Assembly (NCBI GenBank): GCA_003488415.1
Contig: DNLQ01000055.1
Location: forward strand, 1 to 13,548
Reading direction: 5' to 3'
DNA from: Ruminococcus sp.
Lineage (GTDB): Bacteria > Bacillota > Clostridia > Oscillospirales > Ruminococcaceae
Length of the DNA stretch: 13,548 nucleotides
Numbering within the stretch: position 1 is the stretch's first letter; each line of letters opens with the position of its first letter. A program made the translations under genes and the position numbers. The notes beneath the pieces are model-generated. The model did not search any database and had not been told where the DNA came from. It was given only the letters and a program-made list of their open reading frames with translations. Positions 6,168 through 13,548 of this stretch are shown here, in pieces.

Positions 6168-7559
6168 TTACTTACTATCACTTACGAAGGAGAACACACA
6201 CAGGAGCTTGGCTACCTTCTGCATAAAAATCCCGAGCGAGCGCAGCAGTTTGAACTATCCTACGGTAAGGCTTATGTTTTTTACCCGGAAGTTTCAGATA
6301 CACGAACGACCGCCGCTCTGCTGCTCGATATTGACCCGCTTGATCTTGCAAGGGGAAAAGTCGGCAGTAAGGATGGCGGCCTTTTTGATTATGTCAACGA
6401 CCGTCCCTATGCTTCGACCTCGTTCATGAGTACAGCGATCGTCCGTATTTTCGGAACAGCAATGAACGGCAGATGCGACAAGCGGCAGGAGCTTGCAGAT
6501 ACACCATTGAAGCTGACTGCAACACTTTCCTCCCTGAAAGACAACGGTGACACCGAGCTTGCCAAAGAAATGTTCGGGCCTCTTGGATATGAGGTGAAAA
6601 CGCAGCGCACGAAGCTCGATGACAGCTTTCCCGAATGGGGCATATCGCCCTATATCGACCTGACGATCAGCGGTACAGTGAAGCTGTCAGAGCTGCTCAA
6701 TCATATTTATGTGCTGATACCTGTCTTTGACAAGCAGAAGCATTACTATATCTCCGAGGACGAGATACAGAAGCTCCTTGACCACGGCGAGGGCTGGCTT
6801 GCAGATCACCCATATAAAGAAAAGATCACACGCCGCTATTTTACGGCACGGAAAAGCTATGCAAGAAAGGCACTGGATATTCTTCTTTCAGATGATATGA
6901 TAGAAACTGAAAGTGCAGAAGAAGCTGAAAATACTGAGGAAAAGGAAGAGCGCACTCCACTGAATACACAGCGTATGGAGACAGTCAAAAATGCCGTTCT
7001 TGCAAGCGGTGCATCAAGCGTTATCGACCTCGGCTGCGGAGAGTGCCGCCTGACCTCACTTCTTCTGAACGAGCAGCAGATAAAGAAAGTTACTGCTTGC
7101 GATGTATCAGTTGCGGAGCTTGAAAAGGCGGCACAGCGGCTTCATCTTGACCGTATGCAGCCATACCGCAGGAATAAGCTGACTCTGATACAGGCATCGC
7201 TGACCTATCGTGACAAGCGCTTTGAGGGCTATGACTGCGCCTGCGTGATAGAGGTCATCGAGCATATTGAGCCTATGCGTATCCCTGCTTTTGAGCGTGC
7301 GGTATTTGAGTTTGCTGCACCGAGGACTGTCATTCTCACAACTCCTAACAGGGAGTATAACGCAAACTATGAGCATATGCAGGAGAATACCCTCCGTCAC
7401 GGCGATCACCGCTTTGAGTGGACAAGAGAAGAATTCATAGCCTGGACGGAGCATATCTGCGAGAAGTTCGGTTATACCTGCAAGATAAGCGGCATAGGCG
7501 ATGCGGACGAAAACCTCGGCAGTCCGACACAGATGGGGGTGTTTACGAAAAATGGATAA
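6165..7559 (+). CDS. hen1: Hen1, RNA 3'-terminal ribose 2'-O-methyltransferase
   Basis: A 464-residue bacterial Hen1, near the length I recall for the C. thermocellum protein. It uses S-adenosylmethionine to methylate the 2'-OH of the 3'-terminal nucleotide of cut RNA, so the site resists being cut again after sealing. Residues 1-about 240 are the N-terminal domain, which in studied Hen1 proteins activates the Pnkp ligase. An acidic Glu-rich linker follows (about 245-262), then the methyltransferase: SAM motif VIDLGCGE at 286-293, metal motif EVIEHIEP at 363-370 (E363, E366, H367), TPNREYN, then RHGDHRFEW at 411-419 (H412 or H415 probably the last metal ligand). The start is TTG with AGGAG 9 nt upstream. 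It overlaps pnkp by 8 nt, predicting coupled translation and complex formation. All key motifs are intact. Confidence 0.95.
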   Translation: MLLTITYEGEHTQELGYLLHKNPERAQQFELSYGKAYVFYPEVSDTRTTAALLLDIDPLDLARGKVGSKDGGLFDYVNDRPYASTSFMSTAIVRIFGTAMNGRCDKRQELADTPLKLTATLSSLKDNGDTELAKEMFGPLGYEVKTQRTKLDDSFPEWGISPYIDLTISGTVKLSELLNHIYVLIPVFDKQKHYYISEDEIQKLLDHGEGWLADHPYKEKITRRYFTARKSYARKALDILLSDDMIETESAEEAENTEEKEERTPLNTQRMETVKNAVLASGASSVIDLGCGECRLTSLLLNEQQIKKVTACDVSVAELEKAAQRLHLDRMQPYRRNKLTLIQASLTYRDKRFEGYDCACVIEVIEHIEPMRIPAFERAVFEFAAPRTVILTTPNREYNANYEHMQENTLRHGDHRFEWTREEFIAWTEHICEKFGYTCKISGIGDADENLGSPTQMGVFTKNG

Positions 7560-10125
7560 ATACAGAATTGAGATACCCGAGTTCTGCCTTGTGGCACTGA
7601 TCGGCGGAACATCATCGGGCAAGAGCAGCTTTGCATTAAAGCATTTCAAGCCGACAGAGGTCCTGTCCTCCGATTTTTTCAGAGGAATGGTCTGTGATGA
7701 CGAGAACAGCCAGAGTGCTTCGGGCGATGCCTTTGACCTGCTTTATTACGCTGCAAACAAGCGTCTGAACAATATGAAGCTGACAGTCATTGATGCGACA
7801 AATATCCAGCAGAGTGCAAGGAAACAGGTCATTGACCTTGCAAGAGAGCAGAACGTCCATGCTGCGGCGATCGTGCTTAACTTGCCTGAAGAGATCATGC
7901 AGGAGCGCAACAAAGCCCGTCCGGAGCGTAACTTCCCCGAGCGTGTCATCCGCCAGCACTGCCGTGATGTGAAGCGCAGTATCAAGGGCTTGAAGCGTGA
8001 GGGCTTCCGCTTTGTGTATGTGATAAACTCCCTTGAACAGCTTGAAAACACGGAGATCGTCCGCACGAAGCTGTGGAACGACAAGAAAGACCTGCACGGA
8101 CCGTTTGACATCATCGGAGATATTCACGGCTGCTGTGATGAACTGGAGCTGCTGCTTGACAGACTCGGTTATGTGAAAGCAGATGGCATTTATACTCACC
8201 CCGACGGCAGACAGGCTGCCTTCCTCGGGGACTTCTGCGACAGAGGAAACCGCAATGCTGATGTACTGCGGCTCGTTATGGATATGGTAAAGTCAGGTAA
8301 TGCTATTGCAGTTCCCGGAAATCATGATGTGAAACTGCTGAAATATCTGCGCGGCAAGAGCATTGCCATGACTCACGGCATTGACAGGACCATTGCCGAG
8401 ATCGAAGCACAGGGAAAGGATTTCAAGGCAGAGGCAGCCGAGTTCCTTGACGGACTTATCAGCCACTATGTACTTGATGACGGAAAGCTGGTCATTGCTC
8501 ATGCAGGTCTTAAACAGGAATATATCGGACGTGGTTCTGCAAGGGTGCGTGAGTTCTGCCTGTACGGCGAGACTACCGGTGAAACGGACTCCTACGGTCT
8601 GCCTGTGCGCCTTGACTGGGCTTCGGATTACAGAGGGCGTGCTGCTGTTGTTTACGGGCATATCGCCGGCGTTGAGGTAAGAAGTCAGAACAATACCTAC
8701 TGCATTGATACAGGCTGTGTATTCGGCGGTAAGCTGACAGCATACCGTTATCCGGAAAAGGAGTTTGTTGAGGTTCAGGCTTTACAGCAGTATTATGAAC
8801 CGATAAAGCCGCTTGAAGAAGCGATAGACACCGATATGGGCGATATGCTCACAGTCGGGGATTTCAATAAAAAGCTCCATATCGAAACGGAGCTGATGCA
8901 CTCTATTGACATTCATGAAAACAATGCGGCGGCTGCACTGGAGACCATGTCACGCTTTGCGGCTGATCCCCACTGGCTTATTTACCTGCCGCCCACCATG
9001 TCACCCTGTGAGACAAGCGAACTTGAGGGCTATCTCGAACACCCTTTGCAGGCATTTGAATATTACCGCAGCCGTGGCATACGTAATGTGGTCTGCGAGA
9101 AAAAGCACATGGGTTCCCGTGCAGTTATCGTGCTTTGCAGATCGGCGGAAACTGCGGTGAACCGCTTCGGCATCACAGACGGAACAAGGGGTATCATCTA
9201 CACCCGTACAGGCAGACGCTTCTTTGACGATGATGCCACGGAAACTGCACTTCTTGACAGGCTGGATAAGGTGCTGACGCAGACCGGATTCTGGGACGAC
9301 TTTGAAACAGATTGGGTATGCCTTGATACAGAGCTGATGCCGTGGTCGGAAAAGGCTCAGGGGCTTATCCGCTCGCAGTATGCACCGACCGGAAATGCAG
9401 GTGCAGGCGGTCTTTCAGCGGCAGTCAAGGCACTTGAAAAGGCTTGTCAGCGGCAGAATAATGCCTTTGAGGTGGACAAGATCACTTCGGGACAGAACGT
9501 TGACCTACAGGAAGTCCTGAAAGCATATCAAGCCAAGCAGGACGATATCAGGCGTTATATCAAGGCGTACCGTGAATATTGCTGGACGGTCAGCAGCATC
9601 GGCGACTATCGGATCGCACCATTCCACATTCTTGCGGCCGAAGGCAGAGTCTTTTCTGAGGAGAAGCATACATGGCACATGGAGAATATCCGCAGATACA
9701 TCACAGGCATTGATCCTGTATACATGGAAACGCCGTATCTCTGTGTTGATACGGAGGACGAGCAGAGCGTTCAGGCAGGCGTGGACTGGTGGCTGACGCT
9801 TACCGGAAACGGCGGAGAAGGTATGGTGGTAAAGCCCGAAACTTACACTGCAAAGCAGGGCTTCAAGCTGTTGCAGCCTGCGGTCAAGTGCAGAGGACGG
9901 GAATATCTGCGTATCATCTACGGTGCAGAGTATCTTGAACCGGAGCATCTGAAACGGCTGAAGGTCCGCTCCCTTAACCGTAAGCGCACACTGGCACTGA
10001 AGGAGTTTTCACTCGGTATGGAATCGCTGCACAGATTTGTAAACGGCGAGCCGCTTTACAGGGTACATGAATGCTCTTTCGGTGTGCTGGCGTTTGAGAG
10101 TGAGCCTGTAGATCCAAGACTGTAA
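7552..10125 (+). CDS. pnkp: Pnkp, RNA 5'-kinase / 2',3'-phosphatase / ligase
   Basis: An 857-residue bacterial polynucleotide kinase-phosphatase with a ligase module, close to the usual 850-870. It phosphorylates the 5'-OH, removes the 2',3'-cyclic or 3' phosphate, and with Hen1 seals the break. Kinase: P-loop GGTSSGKSS at 18-26 (K24, S25), D41 and R44 in SSDFFRG. Phosphatase (metallophosphoesterase): GDIHG at 189-193, GDFCDRG at 226-232, GNHD at 256-259, later IAHAGL and YGHIAG. Ligase: nucleophile K518 in KHMGSR, DTELMPW at 592-598, EGMVVKP at 756-762, VKCRG at 778-782. ATG 7552 is preferred over an in-frame ATG at 7501 because its N-terminus (MDKYRIEIPEF) fits the family and the longer start lies deep inside hen1. 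A GGGGGTG stretch (7534-7541) is a weak Shine-Dalgarno; coupling to hen1 is likely. Confidence 0.96.
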   Translation: MDKYRIEIPEFCLVALIGGTSSGKSSFALKHFKPTEVLSSDFFRGMVCDDENSQSASGDAFDLLYYAANKRLNNMKLTVIDATNIQQSARKQVIDLAREQNVHAAAIVLNLPEEIMQERNKARPERNFPERVIRQHCRDVKRSIKGLKREGFRFVYVINSLEQLENTEIVRTKLWNDKKDLHGPFDIIGDIHGCCDELELLLDRLGYVKADGIYTHPDGRQAAFLGDFCDRGNRNADVLRLVMDMVKSGNAIAVPGNHDVKLLKYLRGKSIAMTHGIDRTIAEIEAQGKDFKAEAAEFLDGLISHYVLDDGKLVIAHAGLKQEYIGRGSARVREFCLYGETTGETDSYGLPVRLDWASDYRGRAAVVYGHIAGVEVRSQNNTYCIDTGCVFGGKLTAYRYPEKEFVEVQALQQYYEPIKPLEEAIDTDMGDMLTVGDFNKKLHIETELMHSIDIHENNAAAALETMSRFAADPHWLIYLPPTMSPCETSELEGYLEHPLQAFEYYRSRGIRNVVCEKKHMGSRAVIVLCRSAETAVNRFGITDGTRGIIYTRTGRRFFDDDATETALLDRLDKVLTQTGFWDDFETDWVCLDTELMPWSEKAQGLIRSQYAPTGNAGAGGLSAAVKALEKACQRQNNAFEVDKITSGQNVDLQEVLKAYQAKQDDIRRYIKAYREYCWTVSSIGDYRIAPFHILAAEGRVFSEEKHTWHMENIRRYITGIDPVYMETPYLCVDTEDEQSVQAGVDWWLTLTGNGGEGMVVKPETYTAKQGFKLLQPAVKCRGREYLRIIYGAEYLEPEHLKRLKVRSLNRKRTLALKEFSLGMESLHRFVNGEPLYRVHECSFGVLAFESEPVDPRL

Positions 10126-10195
10126 CAGTTATAGCATTTCCTGCGGCTGGATATTCTATTTCCTGATCTCTGCGATACCGGAAGGATATTCATTA
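10126..10195. repeat. Short direct repeats in the pnkp-flippase gap
   Basis: GGATATTC occurs at 10148-10155 and 10183-10190, and ATTTCCTG occurs near 10135 and near 10158, within the gap after pnkp. I see no hairpin with a T-run, so there is no evident terminator between pnkp and the flippase. Confidence 0.4.
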
Positions 10196-10224
10196 TTGAA
10201 AGCAAATCCAATATACGTTAATAA
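10196..10224 (+). promoter_or_regulatory. Candidate promoter giving a leaderless flippase mRNA
   Basis: TTGAAA (10196-10201) and TAATAA (10219-10224) are 17 bp apart. The -10 is a weak match, but transcription would start at or next to the ATG at 10231. No Shine-Dalgarno precedes that ATG, so a leaderless message is a fair reading. Read-through from pnkp is the alternative. Confidence 0.35.
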
Positions 10225-10230
10225 TTGAAA

Positions 10231-11667
10231 ATGAACAGATACAAAAAACTCGCATTGAATACCGTGATATTCTCCGTTGGCAGTTTCGGAGCAAAGATAT
10301 TCTCACTGCTCCTTAACAAGCTGTACACACGCTGTCTCGGTCCGCAGGAGCTTTACACCAAATCACTCATAGAGACTCTGGTGCTGTTTCTGCTGCCGGT
10401 ATTCACATTCTCCCTGACGGAAGCCGTAGTGAGGTACGGACTCGACAAGAGGTACGACAAAAAGCAGGTATTCACCACCTCCGGACTTCTGACTGCGGCA
10501 GGACTTTTACTCATGCTCCCGGTGATACCCTTTATTCACCTTATCCCGGCACTTGCCCCCACAGCCGGCTATTCGCTGCTGCTGGCGGTATACATATGCA
10601 CCTCGGCGCTGAGAGCTCTCTGCTCTCAGTTCGTCCGGGCAAGGGATATGGTAAAACTCTTCGCCGCTGACGGCATACTCGCAACGATCTCCCTTTTCAT
10701 ATTCAATATCATCTTCCTCGGACGGCTGGGGATGGGAGTAAAGGGCTTCATGGTGTCGATGATTCTCTCCGACGCCTGTTCTGCGGTATTTCTTTTCTTC
10801 ACCGCAGGGCTTCGCAGCTTCGTCAGCCTCCGTTCCTTCAGCGGTGTTCTCGGAAAGGATATGCTGCGCTTCACCCTGCCGCTTATCCCCACTGCCGTGA
10901 TGTGGACTTTCACCGGATTTTCCGATCAGATATTCATAGGCAGTATGCACAGCGAAAGGGTATTTCTCGGAAGAGAGGCTGCCGGAATATACGTTGCAGC
11001 CACTAAGATACCGAACCTTATCTCCATGCTTGCAGCTATATTCATGCAGGCATGGAACATATCCGCCATAATGGAGAATGACTCCAGTAACAGAAGCAGC
11101 TTCTACGAAAGAGTCTATTCTGCATATGAGTCAATGCTCTTCATCAGCGGCGCAGGTCTGATACTAATGATAAAGCCGGTCTCGGCTGTGCTTATCAGCT
11201 ACAGCAGCTACCCGGAGTACAGAACTGCCTATACCTACTCTCCCCTGCTGATAGCCGCTGCGGTATTCACCTGCCTTGACCTCTTCCTTGCAGGGGTGTA
11301 CACTGCCACTAAGCATACCCGTAACGCCTTTTTAACCATACTTGCCGCTGCTGCGGGAAATGTGGTGCTGAACCTTGTTTTTATACCGCTGTTGGGAGTA
11401 CAGGGAGCTGCTTTCGCCACCTTCCTGAGCTATCTGATATGCTACATTATCCGGATGGCAGACGCAAGAAGATACATACCCTTCCGGGTTTCGGTCAGAA
11501 GGACGGCTGCGAATACTTCTCTCCTCCTGCTGATGTGCCTTCCGGTCATCCTCGGAGCGGACCGCTGGCTGCTATGTGACATTCCTCCGGCAGCCGTAAT
11601 TGCATACATAAACAGAAGGGCAGTTGCCGCAACGATAAAAAAGCTGCTTAAAAGAGAAGCAGCATAA
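10231..11667 (+). CDS. Polysaccharide / oligosaccharide flippase-like membrane protein
   Basis: A 478-residue multi-spanning membrane protein of the MOP superfamily, resembling Wzx-type flippases that move lipid-linked sugar units across the cytoplasmic membrane. The N-terminus (KKLALNTVIFSVGSFGAKIFSLLLNKLYTRCLG) matches the first helix of these proteins, and a dozen or so hydrophobic segments alternate with short charged loops, including FSLTEAVVRYGLD, TLPLIPTAVMWTF and NVVLNLVFIPLLGVQGAAFATFLSY near the C-terminal half. ATG 10231 is chosen; an in-frame TTG at 10225 would add two residues, and a stop at 10219 bars anything longer. Neither start has a Shine-Dalgarno. Its stop runs into the GNAT gene's ribosome binding site. 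The substrate is unknown; no glycosyltransferase genes are adjacent. A MATE-like drug exporter is less likely. Confidence 0.85.
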   Translation: MNRYKKLALNTVIFSVGSFGAKIFSLLLNKLYTRCLGPQELYTKSLIETLVLFLLPVFTFSLTEAVVRYGLDKRYDKKQVFTTSGLLTAAGLLLMLPVIPFIHLIPALAPTAGYSLLLAVYICTSALRALCSQFVRARDMVKLFAADGILATISLFIFNIIFLGRLGMGVKGFMVSMILSDACSAVFLFFTAGLRSFVSLRSFSGVLGKDMLRFTLPLIPTAVMWTFTGFSDQIFIGSMHSERVFLGREAAGIYVAATKIPNLISMLAAIFMQAWNISAIMENDSSNRSSFYERVYSAYESMLFISGAGLILMIKPVSAVLISYSSYPEYRTAYTYSPLLIAAAVFTCLDLFLAGVYTATKHTRNAFLTILAAAAGNVVLNLVFIPLLGVQGAAFATFLSYLICYIIRMADARRYIPFRVSVRRTAANTSLLLLMCLPVILGADRWLLCDIPPAAVIAYINRRAVAATIKKLLKREAA

Positions 11668-11680
11668 AGGAGAATATTTA

Positions 11681-12211
11681 ATGTATCTTGAAAAAGTGCC
11701 CCGTGACTCAGCGGACAAGATATTCCTTGACGCTGTAAATGAAGAAGCCTTCCCGGAAAATGAAAGGTGTTCACTCGATGACCTTTACAAATCCGGAAAG
11801 GACGGTAACCTTGATATGCTCGGGATATACGGCAGCTCCGGTATAACCGGATTCCTTGCTGTAAGACGCTTCGGCAGGATACGCTATCTTGCATACTTCG
11901 CCGTAAGCAGCAGCCTCCGTTCAAATGGCATAGGCAGCAAAGCACTCCGGCTTCTGAAGGAGTACTATCCGGGAACTCAGATAGTGACGGAGTTTGAAAC
12001 TCCGGTCAGCGGCGATGATATAAAACTCCGCCGCCGTGACTTTTATCTGAGGAACGGCTTCTTTGAAACAGGCTGGTACAGCAGCTATGACGGCACTGAA
12101 TTCACCGTTGCCTGCTCCGAACCGGACTTCGATAAAGAAGGATTTGTCCGCTTCACTGAGTATCTCAGTACAATAGTTCCCGATTTCATACCGCATCTTT
12201 ACAGGAAGTAA
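11681..12211 (+). CDS. GNAT-family acetyltransferase
   Basis: A 176-residue protein with a GNAT fold, expected to transfer an acetyl group from acetyl-CoA to an amine on an unidentified substrate. Motif A is visible: RYLAYFAVSSSLRSNGIGSKALRLL, with the CoA-pyrophosphate loop R80-x-x-G83-x-G85. FYLRNGFFETGWYSSYDG (about 121-138) is the usual C-terminal GNAT motif. The ATG at 11681 follows AAAGGAG (11666-11672) with 8-nt spacing, and that site overlaps the flippase stop, so it is probably co-transcribed. The pseudouridine synthase begins 3 nt after its stop. Substrate cannot be inferred. Confidence 0.85.
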   Translation: MYLEKVPRDSADKIFLDAVNEEAFPENERCSLDDLYKSGKDGNLDMLGIYGSSGITGFLAVRRFGRIRYLAYFAVSSSLRSNGIGSKALRLLKEYYPGTQIVTEFETPVSGDDIKLRRRDFYLRNGFFETGWYSSYDGTEFTVACSEPDFDKEGFVRFTEYLSTIVPDFIPHLYRK

Positions 12212-12214
12212 GCC

Positions 12215-12820
12215 ATGCTGTACTATATGTTCAACAAACCGCCCGGATGTGTGACAGCACGCTCCGACGCAGTGCATAAGACCGTTATGGACTTCTTTCC
12301 GGCTGAACTTGCAGTGAAGCTGCATCCTGTGGGAAGGCTGGACATGGATACCTGCGGACTGCTGATACTCACCGATGACGGGAACCTGGATACAAGGATA
12401 ATGCAGCCCGACAGACACGTTAGCAAGACCTACTTCTTCTATGCGATAGGTACAATGGACGCCGAAAAGACAGATCGTCTGGAGAGCGGCATAGCCATAC
12501 CCGGACTTACCGCAGCCAGTGCGGAGCTCAGACTGATACAGAAATACCGCATCGGAGACCTTGAAGCATTCATGCCCGGGAAACGCCGTGAAAGGTACAT
12601 GAAGAACCCGGACGGCCCTGCATTCGCCGCCACTCTCACCATACACGAGGGCAAGAAGCATGAAGTGAAGCGGATGCTGGAAGCAGTAAGGTGCAGGATA
12701 TTCTATCTACGCCGGGACTGCATCGGAAGTCTCTCCCTTGACACCTCTCTCCGGGAGGGTGAGTACCGTGAACTGACGGAGGAGGAGCTGACAGCACTGA
12801 CAAGTCAGTCCTCTGTATAA
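12215..12820 (+). CDS. RsuA/RluE-family pseudouridine synthase, no S4 domain
   Basis: A 201-residue pseudouridine synthase of the RsuA/RluB/RluE/RluF family, which isomerises a specific uridine in rRNA. The fold starts at YYMFNKPPGCVTA, and GRLDMDTCGLLILTDDG begins at residue 40, with D43 the expected catalytic Asp. SKTYFFYAIG and HEGKKHEVKRMLEAV are further family motifs. The usual N-terminal S4 RNA-binding domain is absent, as in RluE-type members. The ATG at 12215 has AGGAAG (12203-12208) upstream. It ends at 12820, overlapping the converging MBL gene by 16 bp. The target uridine is not predictable from sequence alone. Confidence 0.9.
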   Translation: MLYYMFNKPPGCVTARSDAVHKTVMDFFPAELAVKLHPVGRLDMDTCGLLILTDDGNLDTRIMQPDRHVSKTYFFYAIGTMDAEKTDRLESGIAIPGLTAASAELRLIQKYRIGDLEAFMPGKRRERYMKNPDGPAFAATLTIHEGKKHEVKRMLEAVRCRIFYLRRDCIGSLSLDTSLREGEYRELTEEELTALTSQSSV

Positions 12821-13521
12821 AGCTCCGCAAGTCTGAGAGGCGTCCCCTCTATCATCTTCCTTATCTCTTCCTCAGCGTCCAGGTGCATAAGGGATACCTG
12901 CACTCCGCTCTCTGCGATGCTTAAAAGCTCCGGCAGCACATCCTTCAGATACAGATGCACATCGCTCTTATAGTAAGCGGCTTCGGTATACAGATATGTT
13001 CCCTCTGTGAGCAGAGCCCTGAACGGCTCAAGCGTGGAAGTATCACCGGTATATACCACATTGCAGCCGTCCACATTGAGGTGATAGCCGAAGCATCTGC
13101 CCTCCAGGGGCTTTACGTGAGTTGTGGGGACTGCCGAGATCATCCATTCATTATCCAGCTTATCCGCTGTGGTGATATTGAACCACTCCTTTTCGCATCC
13201 CTCTATCCTGGTGAGCAGGAGCATAAGATCATCATATACTTCATCAGAAGGTGCTGTTACAGTCACCTTCTTTTTCATGCCGCTTGCAAACCATACGTAC
13301 TGGAGCAAAGTACCTACGCATCCGCTGTGGTCGCCGTGGGTATGGGTAATAAGAACGTAGATATTATCATACTTTCCCCAGTCCATCTTCTTGATCCTCT
13401 GATATGAAGTTGCCGGACAGTCGATAAGCACAAGGTCATTTCCGTGTACGAAGAATGCCGAGTTCTGCCTGTCTGCAAAGGCTGAGCCTCTTCCTAAGAA
13501 TAAAAGCGGTCCGTTATTCAT
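12805..13521 (-). CDS. MBL-fold metallo-hydrolase (RNase Z-like pattern)
   Basis: A 238-residue metallo-beta-lactamase-fold hydrolase with an intact two-metal site: H60, H62, D64 and H65 in HTHGDHSG, H135 in TTHVKP, D160 in TGDTS and H213 in LMHLD. The N-terminus (LLFLGRGSAFADRQNSAFFV) resembles the RNase Z / phosphodiesterase-like group, but I see no flexible arm or tRNA-binding feature that would prove RNase Z. The ATG at 13521 has a GGGAGG site (13530-13535 complement) 8 nt upstream. It runs towards the pseudouridine synthase and their ends overlap. Substrate unknown; phosphodiester or lactone-like compounds are possible. Confidence 0.9.
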   Translation of the reverse strand: MNNGPLLFLGRGSAFADRQNSAFFVHGNDLVLIDCPATSYQRIKKMDWGKYDNIYVLITHTHGDHSGCVGTLLQYVWFASGMKKKVTVTAPSDEVYDDLMLLLTRIEGCEKEWFNITTADKLDNEWMISAVPTTHVKPLEGRCFGYHLNVDGCNVVYTGDTSTLEPFRALLTEGTYLYTEAAYYKSDVHLYLKDVLPELLSIAESGVQVSLMHLDAEEEIRKMIEGTPLRLAELYTED

Positions 13522-13548
13522 TTTATTTTCCTCCCATTACTCCCGGCA

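Noticed and set aside
7501..7551. Longer pnkp start at ATG 7501
   Set aside because: It would add 17 residues lying fully inside hen1, while ATG 7552 gives the family-typical N-terminus.
11921..12661. Minus-strand ORF of 246 codons
   Set aside because: It is antisense to the GNAT and pseudouridine synthase genes, both of which have family motifs and ribosome binding sites.

Overview
The window looks like chromosomal DNA of a fibre-degrading gut or rumen Firmicute, most likely a Ruminococcus or close Oscillospiraceae/Clostridia relative. This rests on a dockerin-bearing secreted protein with a long Thr-rich linker, AGGAGG-type ribosome binding sites, and a C. thermocellum-like Hen1-Pnkp RNA repair pair. 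It is inference from gene content; I could not search a database.

Layout. (1) 1-3732, minus: the N-terminal 1244 residues of a very large secreted protein that continues past the left edge. It has a signal peptide, a cohesin-like beta region, an internal type I dockerin, a C-type-lectin-like domain with a complete QPD/WND sugar-binding signature, a poly-Thr linker and about 670 unrecognised residues. It has a consensus promoter (3816-3843) and a full-length Shine-Dalgarno. (2) 3733-4148: gap holding that promoter, a clear minus-strand terminator (3886-3916), a two-tier hairpin and a doubtful 21-codon ORF. (3) 5788-4149, minus: a two-gene operon of an iron-type BdhA/YqhD alcohol dehydrogenase and a flavodoxin. 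(4) 5789-6164: divergent regulatory region with two back-to-back promoters, each carrying the same 11-bp box over its -35. (5) 6165-10125, plus: hen1 (TTG start) and pnkp, overlapping by 8 nt, the known bacterial RNA repair and 2'-O-methylation system. (6) 10231-12820, plus: a polysaccharide-flippase-like membrane protein, a GNAT acetyltransferase and an RsuA-family pseudouridine synthase, closely spaced. (7) 13521-12805, minus: an MBL-fold hydrolase whose end overlaps the pseudouridine synthase tail-to-tail by 16 bp.

How the genes fit together. Hen1 and Pnkp make a complete repair machine: Pnkp heals and seals RNA cut by ribotoxins, and Hen1 methylates the 3'-terminal ribose so the repaired site resists being cut again. 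All catalytic motifs I looked for are present. The mirrored promoters suggest that RNA repair and the dehydrogenase/flavodoxin operon could be controlled together; this is the least expected feature I see. The lectin/dockerin protein probably serves carbohydrate or cell-surface attachment. The flippase/GNAT/pseudouridine synthase group and the MBL protein look like ordinary neighbours with no proven link to repair. I found no tRNA, rRNA, CRISPR array, transposase or phage gene.
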